Assembly (NCBI GenBank): GCA_017529085.1
Contig: JAFXOC010000307.1
Location: 1 to 9,448 of the forward strand
Direction of reading: 5' to 3'
DNA from: Selenomonadaceae bacterium
GTDB lineage: Bacteria; Bacillota; Negativicutes; Selenomonadales; Selenomonadaceae
DNA length: 9,448 nt
Part shown: in pieces, positions 5,696 through 9,448 of the stretch
Layout: each line of letters starts with the position of its first letter
How positions within the stretch are numbered: the first letter of the stretch is position 1
Made by a program: the position numbers and the translations under genes
The notes under the pieces: generated by a model
The model's database searches: none
The model's input: the letters and a program-made list of their open reading frames with translations, nothing else
Told to the model about the DNA's origin: nothing

Positions 5696-6517
5696 CTAAA
5701 TCGAATCCACCCATTTTTCGTTATCACGGAGCCATCTTTGCTGATAAATTCGTATGGATGCGTAGCCCACATCTCGTATAAAATCAGCATTTACGGCAGC
5801 TGCAATACCACCTCCAACAATAGGTATTGCTTGTAACGCCTTACGTTTTGTGAAATTGATGCCAAGTTGCTTGCATAAGTTCTTTATAGCAATCACGGCG
5901 GCTTCCTTTCCTAGAGCCTGCGCTGCTTTCTGTTCCATTGCTTTCCATGTTTGCTTTTCAATAACAACCTGTAACATTTTCAATGTGACAAGTGCCTCAT
6001 TCTTTTCTGCTTGTGAATTGGATCCGGCGGCGGAGAGAATTTCAAGAACAAAATCTTTCTCCTGCTTGTTGTTTGCTCGGTAACCATAGCATAGACCAAT
6101 TTTATGTATAGTACGCAAAGCTAAAGTGAGAATAGCTGGTATGTCTGCAGCAATCCCCAATATACCTACTGCACCAGCAACTCCTCCTTCTACCGCAGCA
6201 GCTCCAATAGCCCAATTATGTACATTGTCAGCTAATTGGTCGGAAAGACGCAGATCTTTGTGACGTAATTCACTGATGTCCCTCACATTTCCATCTCTGC
6301 ATATATCACTTTCATCTGCCAATAATTCTCCTGCACTATTCGCACTATTTAGTACGGCTTTCATTGCAGATTCAGGGAGTACCTTTTTTGTAACCCATGT
6401 CAACGGTGCTGCAAGTTTGCCGAGACCTTGAGCAACAACACTTGGCGCTTTCTGTTTCCACTCAACAATCGCCTTTATTTGTTCGCTCTCATAGTCAGAA
6501 CACTTTTGATTCATCAT
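5696..6517 (-). CDS. EcsC family protein
   Basis: The 273-aa product starts at ATG 6517 (MMNQKCSDYESEQIKAIVEW) behind AAAGGAGAAAATTC; an in-frame ATG at 6565 lies inside the repeat and lacks a ribosome-binding site. Hallmarks of the EcsC family (PF12787) are visible in order: an amphipathic N-terminus, a Gly/Ala-rich hydrophobic region at about 103-122 (IGAAAVEGGVAGAVGILGIA), ADIPAILTLALRTIHKIG with CYGY at 123-146, and an IPIVGGGIAAAVNADFI segment at 231-247. The best-known member, Bacillus EcsC, is encoded beside the EcsAB ABC transporter; no transporter is present here. A membrane-associated role is likely. Upstream lies a half copy of the palindromic repeat, reaching to within a few bases of the ribosome-binding site. 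A weak promoter (TTGTCA at 6641-6636, TAAAAA at 6619-6614) is possible. Downstream are the 21-aa and 53-aa ORFs. Confidence 0.88.
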   Translation of the reverse strand: MMNQKCSDYESEQIKAIVEWKQKAPSVVAQGLGKLAAPLTWVTKKVLPESAMKAVLNSANSAGELLADESDICRDGNVRDISELRHKDLRLSDQLADNVHNWAIGAAAVEGGVAGAVGILGIAADIPAILTLALRTIHKIGLCYGYRANNKQEKDFVLEILSAAGSNSQAEKNEALVTLKMLQVVIEKQTWKAMEQKAAQALGKEAAVIAIKNLCKQLGINFTKRKALQAIPIVGGGIAAAVNADFIRDVGYASIRIYQQRWLRDNEKWVDSI

Positions 6518-6528
6518 GAATTTTCTCC

Positions 6529-6598
6529 TTTTCTTTCTTGATAAACGAAAAAAATATCCCGTCATGCCGCACAGTCTTATTTTTTAAACAAGCACTAA
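6529..6598 (-). repeat. Half copy of the palindromic repeat, inverted
   Basis: These 70 bases are the exact reverse complement of 3919-3988, starting with TTAGTGCTTGTTTAAAAAAT on the minus strand and ending in AAGAAAGAAAA. Identity stops abruptly there: the other copy continues AACGAAG into the central hairpin, whereas this one continues GGAGAAAATTC, the ribosome-binding site of the EcsC gene. It is thus a truncated copy without the right arm. Together with 3919-4087 it bounds the EcsC/DUF697 gene group. Confidence 0.9.
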
Positions 6599-6645
6599 TT
6601 TCATTTTTGAGTTTTTTTAGACATTGTATGTGTGGTGACAAGTAC

Positions 6646-6798
6646 TTACATCTTCCGATTCACCGTCCATGAATGCGGCTTATCACCTTTTTTCCGTGGA
6701 CACTTTCCGGGCTGTGGTCTTCCCTCTGAAACATAACGAATCTCCTTCTTCCCGCAAGCAGTACACATCCATTCCTTCCTCGGGCTTGGTGTTGTCAT
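6646..6798 (-). CDS. 50-aa zinc-ribbon-like small protein
   Basis: ATG at 6798 follows GAGGGAGATTGCT, 16 bases after the stop of the 69-aa gene. The product has an aromatic residue and CTAC near the start (WMCTACGKKEIRYVSEG), then a GKCPRKKGDKPHSW segment. The CxxC plus a single C and a following H suggests a minimal metal-binding ribbon (Cys12, Cys15, Cys33, His42). The layout W.C..CG....G.P.PG.CP....HsW matches small hypothetical proteins that I recall from Firmicutes. It may bind nucleic acid or protein. It is co-transcribed with the other cysteine-rich protein and has no clear terminator; a repeat half copy begins about 50 bases downstream. Confidence 0.7.
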   Translation of the reverse strand: MTTPSPRKEWMCTACGKKEIRYVSEGRPQPGKCPRKKGDKPHSWTVNRKM

Positions 6799-6814
6799 AG
6801 CAATCTCCCTCATC

Positions 6815-7024
6815 TCATAGCATCTTCATTTCAAACTTCCCGCAAGTCTGGCATCCTGTCGTCTCCGCGTTCATCATTGAGCAGCGTTTCCTCATCTGCT
6901 GGTCGTACTCCCAAAATCCCGCCGCTGGATTCTTGGCGATAAGAGCGGAATTGGTAGGGTCGTACCAATATCGACAGAACGCGCATTTCGTGACGCGACT
7001 GTGTTTGATGTCCACTAGCTGCAT
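6815..7024 (-). CDS. 69-aa cysteine-rich zinc-binding-like protein
   Basis: The frame is open much further upstream (to 7393), but GGAGGAAAAATGAT points to ATG 7024, and an extended -10 promoter lies just before it. The longer version would overlap the CFI-box gene and a terminator. The product starts MQLVDIKHSRVTKCAFCRYW and has Cys14, Cys17, Cys48, Cys58 and Cys61, with CAFC and CQTC-type pairs, so it should bind one zinc. The CRYWYDPTNSA segment looks conserved in small hypothetical proteins of this kind. It heads a two-gene unit with the 50-aa ribbon protein. Function unknown. Confidence 0.75.
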   Translation of the reverse strand: MQLVDIKHSRVTKCAFCRYWYDPTNSALIAKNPAAGFWEYDQQMRKRCSMMNAETTGCQTCGKFEMKML

Positions 7025-7057
7025 ATCATTTTTCCTCCAGTTGAAGTCTATCTTTTT

Positions 7058-7101
7058 ATAATAGCAAAAATATTTCGAAAATTGGTGTCCTACGAGGACA
7101 C
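7058..7101 (-). promoter_or_regulatory. Extended -10 promoter with upstream inverted repeat
   Basis: On the minus strand, TGC TATTAT (7066-7058) forms an extended -10 about 34 bases before the start of the 69-aa gene. The -35 position carries only ACCAAT, a poor match. Directly at and upstream of it lies GTGTCCT ACG AGGACAC (7085-7101), a perfect 7-bp dyad with a 3-base centre. A weak -35 beside such a dyad is a common arrangement for regulator binding, either an activator or a repressor. Confidence 0.55.
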
Positions 7102-7157
7102 TATGCAAGGAAATTTTCCGCTCTGTGGATTCGGTGCAATAAAGGTTTGCGCCTTGC

Positions 7158-7195
7158 AAAAAATCGAGGCATACGCTAACATTGATGCCTAGATT
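7158..7195 (-). terminator. Intrinsic terminator of the XRE/cyclase-like/CFI-box unit
   Basis: On the minus strand, AATCTAGGCAT, a 12-base loop and ATGCCTCGATT make an 11-bp stem with one mismatch, followed by TTTT. It lies about 50 bases after the stop of the CFI-box gene and before the promoter of the zinc-ribbon pair. Confidence 0.75.
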
Positions 7196-7247
7196 CCTGA
7201 TTGACAAGCAATACCTGTCTCGTTTCTGAAATATTGTCATTATCATT

Positions 7248-8054
7248 TTAGAACCGATGTGAAAGCTCTTCCACCATCTGAACGTATTTCTGCTTGCACG
7301 CAAGATAATTTTTTCTTTCAAGATGTCGCAGACAAGGCTGTAAATATTCTTTCCATATCGAGAGATAGATGGTATTTGCATTGGGTAATCCATTTATCTT
7401 TTTCACGATGGAGGGAGCAATCTGATAATATCTCTGAATCAGCTCTTTGCCGTCGGATTGGAACGTGAGCCATTTATCACGGAAGTCACGAAACATCGTG
7501 AGCTCATAGCAATTATCGGGCTTATTGAAGCTTCCGCATACTGCTGTGGTAATGAAACACCCACCGCCACCGGAACGATTTTTCAGTTCTTGCATTGCTG
7601 CCGCTTTTTTCCAGCCGGATGAGTTAACAGCATCGTTGAACAAATCATCATTGCTTTTATTGTGTGCACTAGAAACAGCATTCATACCGTTGTTTAATGC
7701 GCGTCCTATTGCATCACCAATGGTTGGACGATTATTTCTTAACATTTCATCCTGTAATCTCTTTTGTTCATTAACGTATTCAGCAGATTCATTTCTCGCT
7801 TGCTCAATTGATATCCTTCCGCCTTTAATGTCCCAGTACATCTTAGATGCTGCTCTTGCCTTGGCATAAGAAAGCTGTCTTAGACATATTGGACACCTCC
7901 GTTTTCCATTTATCATACTAAGTCGATTGCCAATACATTTTCCGCTATTATCGTAAACATATCCGTTCTTCTCATCTTCTTCATTGCTTGCACCATGAGT
8001 TTTTTGAGTTGCAATATCTGCACAGTTGCATTCACACCAATAATTGTTACTCAC
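7248..8054 (-). CDS. CFI-box-CTERM protein with N-terminal Cys cluster
   Basis: The start is taken as GTG 8054 (MSNNYWCECNC), 8 bases after GAGGGGG. ATG 8075 overlaps the upstream stop (TAATG) and is the alternative, but it lacks a ribosome-binding site. The 268-aa product has an N-terminal cysteine cluster (Cys7, 9, 11, 40, then CPIC at 54-57), likely one metal site. A charged helical middle follows (AKARAAS, EYVNEQKRLQDEMLRN). A Gly run then leads to CFITTAVCGSFNKPDNCYEL at 166-185, with FRDFRDKWL and YYQIAPSIVKKI after it. The GGGGCFITTA start is the signature of the CFI-box C-terminal domain, a widespread tail of unknown role attached to different N-terminal parts. It is the last gene of the unit with the XRE regulator and the cyclase-like protein. 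Confidence 0.85.
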   Translation of the reverse strand: MSNNYWCECNCADIATQKTHGASNEEDEKNGYVYDNSGKCIGNRLSMINGKRRCPICLRQLSYAKARAASKMYWDIKGGRISIEQARNESAEYVNEQKRLQDEMLRNNRPTIGDAIGRALNNGMNAVSSAHNKSNDDLFNDAVNSSGWKKAAAMQELKNRSGGGGCFITTAVCGSFNKPDNCYELTMFRDFRDKWLTFQSDGKELIQRYYQIAPSIVKKINGLPNANTIYLSIWKEYLQPCLRHLERKNYLACKQKYVQMVEELSHRF

Positions 8055-8074
8055 AAAATCATCCCCCTCTTTCA

Positions 8075-8896
8075 TTATCCGTTATTTGAAACGTGTTTTG
8101 TTAAATATTCAATCAACCATTCATATTTTGATTTCAACTTATCTAATTTATCCTTTTCTTCTTTTGCCCATTGAATCACATTATCAATTTCATCTGGCAG
8201 AGGTTCATCCATCTCGCTTTTCAGAAAACGCAAATAATCAAAATATTTTATTCCATCTTTGTCCTGTGTTATAAAATCTATACTTTTAAAGATTCCACGG
8301 TTGCTTTCCACACATTTATGGAAATCATCATCAATAACGATTCTTGGGGTATGTGCGGTTTCGTTTTCTAAATTATGCGCTTTGACAATGGCTGATCCTA
8401 ATAAAATCTGTACAGGATTCTCCAAATCAACATTATGATTTGTTATATATTCCTCAAGAGAAAAGAACCCTCCATAGGTAATTCCTCCTCTAAAAAGATA
8501 ATTTTTTACTTCTTGATATTTTTCCAAACCTCCGTGCACTATTGTCATTGTAAGTAAATTACTACACAAGCATGTCATACATATCATAAAATCGTGAATG
8601 TAGCCTTGTTCCGCCCAAATATAGCAACAATCCGAAAACCAAGAGATATTGACAGTTTTTTTATAGTCAATACCATTCTTAACTTCTTGCAATTTACAAA
8701 TCAAATATTGGAAATCAGATATAGTTGAGGATTCGCGCAACTTTTGTGAAAAACCAAGTAAATCTATGTAACCGACAATTTTTTTGCCATACTTTAAATC
8801 GGTGTCATTTAGTTTACTGACCAAATCCATTATACGCTTCATTCTATTCATCTCATATTTAAATTCAATCAATTGTGAATCACAGATCCCTTTCAT
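8075..8896 (-). CDS. Class III nucleotide cyclase-like protein
   Basis: About 273 aa; the N-terminal start is uncertain. I chose ATG 8896 (MKGICDSQLIEFK), which overlaps the XRE stop by 17 bases; 8902 and 8851 are alternatives, and none has a good ribosome-binding site, which suggests coupling. Motifs appear in the order of class III adenylate/guanylate cyclases: GYIDLLGFSQKL (Asp45, cf. F.D..GFT), SWFSDCC (Asp89, cf. GD), LFRGGITYG (136-142, cf. R.GI..G), then GSAIVKAHNLENETAHTPRI (cf. G..vN.AaRLe..a). Both candidate metal-binding Asp residues are kept. In my alignment by eye the transition-state Asn and Arg are replaced (V and N). It may therefore make an unusual product or only bind nucleotide. 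A Lys/Glu-rich helix ends the protein. It is soluble, with no membrane span. The assignment rests on motif order only. Confidence 0.6.
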   Translation of the reverse strand: MKGICDSQLIEFKYEMNRMKRIMDLVSKLNDTDLKYGKKIVGYIDLLGFSQKLRESSTISDFQYLICKLQEVKNGIDYKKTVNISWFSDCCYIWAEQGYIHDFMICMTCLCSNLLTMTIVHGGLEKYQEVKNYLFRGGITYGGFFSLEEYITNHNVDLENPVQILLGSAIVKAHNLENETAHTPRIVIDDDFHKCVESNRGIFKSIDFITQDKDGIKYFDYLRFLKSEMDEPLPDEIDNVIQWAKEEKDKLDKLKSKYEWLIEYLTKHVSNNG

Positions 8897-9191
8897 CCTC
8901 ATCACAACCAGACAAATCTTCCCACCATAATTGTTTTTCAAGATCCGTGAATGTCAACAATAGCGACGCTTCTATCTGAAGACCATCAGCAATGGCTAAC
9001 AACAAAGAGACTGAAATGTTATTATGATATTTCCCACGTTCAATGCGACTGATAACACTTTTATCAATATGGACTTTTGCTGCAAGCTCATCTTGACGCA
9101 TACTCCGTAATGCTCTGTAATAAGCTATCTTCGCGCCGATCTGTCGGAAAATAATCTGATTTTTAACCTCCCTGCTGTCAATCTTAGCCAT
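8880..9191 (-). CDS. XRE-family helix-turn-helix regulator
   Basis: The 103-aa product starts at ATG 9191 (MAKIDSREVKNQ), behind AGGAGGTG; a GTG at 9200 lies inside that site and is rejected. The HTH spans about residues 16-70: IGAKIAYYRALRSMRQDELA leads into AAKVHIDKSVISRIERGKYH, where S..SRIERG is the classic recognition-helix pattern, followed by LLLAIADGLQIEASLLL. The C-terminus is acidic (WWEDLSGCDEDERD). It probably represses its own promoter and the two genes that follow, since its stop overlaps the next start and no terminator intervenes before 7195. Single-domain regulators of this size are typical of defence, toxin-antitoxin and mobile-element operons. Confidence 0.9.
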   Translation of the reverse strand: MAKIDSREVKNQIIFRQIGAKIAYYRALRSMRQDELAAKVHIDKSVISRIERGKYHNNISVSLLLAIADGLQIEASLLLTFTDLEKQLWWEDLSGCDEDERDL

Positions 9192-9220
9192 TCGTTTCAC
9201 CTCCTACCATCACCAACTGC

Positions 9221-9229
9221 AGTATAGCA
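9221..9229 (-). promoter_or_regulatory. Extended -10 promoter for the XRE operon
   Basis: On the minus strand, TGC TATACT (9229-9221) is an extended -10 about 30 bases before the XRE start codon. The DNA 17 bases further up (about AGTAAA) does not match a -35, so the promoter may be weak or need an activator. Confidence 0.5.
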
Positions 9230-9272
9230 TATTTCTTTCAATTTTTACTCGCCCATCTTTGCCTAATAATAA

Positions 9273-9307
9273 GCCAAATAGGAAACTAAGTTCCTAAAAC
9301 GTTTGGC
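9273..9307. repeat. Nested inverted repeat upstream of the XRE promoter
   Basis: GCCAAA (9273-9278) pairs with TTTGGC (9302-9307). Inside, TAGGAA (9279-9284) pairs with TTCCTA (9291-9296) around ACTAAG, leaving a 5-base bulge on one side. No T-run follows on either strand. It lies about 45-80 bases upstream of the -10 box and could be an operator for the XRE protein or the end of an upstream unit. Confidence 0.45.
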
Positions 9308-9448
9308 GAATTTCAAACTCAAAATGAGACATACTCATCAATGAACTACCACATGAATCAAATCTCCCTTTGATGCTATACGGACAACGGGAGAGAATAT
9401 GAGCGTATGATGACTGCTCACAAATCATCATAAAAATGGTATATAATC
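9308..9448. other. Window end, no supported gene
   Basis: The last 140 bases hold no recognisable gene. One minus-strand frame is open from the edge to TAG near 9311 (ending MSMSHFEFEIRQTF), but without a ribosome-binding site or a recognised motif. It could be the tail of a gene outside the window or chance. Confidence 0.3.

Noticed and set aside
5850..6083. Plus-strand 77-codon frame, cysteine- and phenylalanine-rich
   Set aside because: It is antisense to the EcsC gene, whose family hallmarks are clear.
7025..7393. N-terminal extension of the 69-aa zinc-ribbon protein to 192 aa
   Set aside because: The extension would cross a promoter and a terminator and overlap the CFI-box gene; a clear ribosome-binding site marks the start at 7024.
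7525..7869. Plus-strand 114-codon frame beginning MKLPHTAVVMKHPPPPERF
   Set aside because: It is antisense to the Gly-rich linker and middle of the CFI-box protein; the proline run is the complement of the glycine run.

Overview
Every convincing gene lies on the minus strand, so transcription runs from high to low coordinates. The DNA is fairly AT-rich, ribosome-binding sites are strong Firmicutes-type (AGGAGG), and terminators are intrinsic. I tentatively infer a member of the Bacillota, probably Negativicutes (Selenomonas/Megasphaera-like). This rests on the secreted 189-aa protein and on a palindromic repeat whose sequence looks like repeats I associate with that class; neither has been checked by search. 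No rRNA, tRNA, CRISPR array or transposase gene was found.

Layout in transcription order. (1) 9191-7248: an XRE-type regulator, a protein with the motif order of class III nucleotide cyclases but altered key residues, and a cysteine-containing protein ending in a CFI-box, closed by a terminator. (2) 7024-6646: two small zinc-ribbon-like proteins behind an extended -10 promoter that has a perfect inverted repeat just upstream. (3) 6517-4118: an EcsC-family protein, a possible 21-aa ORF, a 53-aa protein resembling only the EcsC C-terminus, a terminator, then a DUF697-like protein translationally coupled to an unknown 218-aa protein. This module lies between two inverted copies of a 70-bp sequence; the copy at 3919-4087 is part of an about 169-bp MITE-like palindrome, and the other is a half copy. 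(4) 3896-3155: a 55-aa single-span membrane protein and a secreted 189-aa protein. (5) 3001-2034: an unknown protein interrupted by a 1-base frameshift, with a clear promoter and terminator. (6) 1904-1: a DUF932 phage/plasmid-type gene, also frameshifted near its end, a coupled 31-aa peptide, a terminator, and the start of a 212-codon-plus gene that runs off the window.

The window reads as accessory or mobile-element cargo: a DUF932 module followed by several short, independent cassettes of unknown function. The most interesting parts are the repeat-bounded EcsC/DUF697 cassette, where at least three proteins share an IP[LI]VG segment and one is reduced to that segment alone, and the cyclase-like protein in an operon with an XRE regulator and a CFI-box protein. 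Two frameshifts, each explained by one missing base in a short homopolymer run, could be sequencing errors and should be checked before either gene is called dead.
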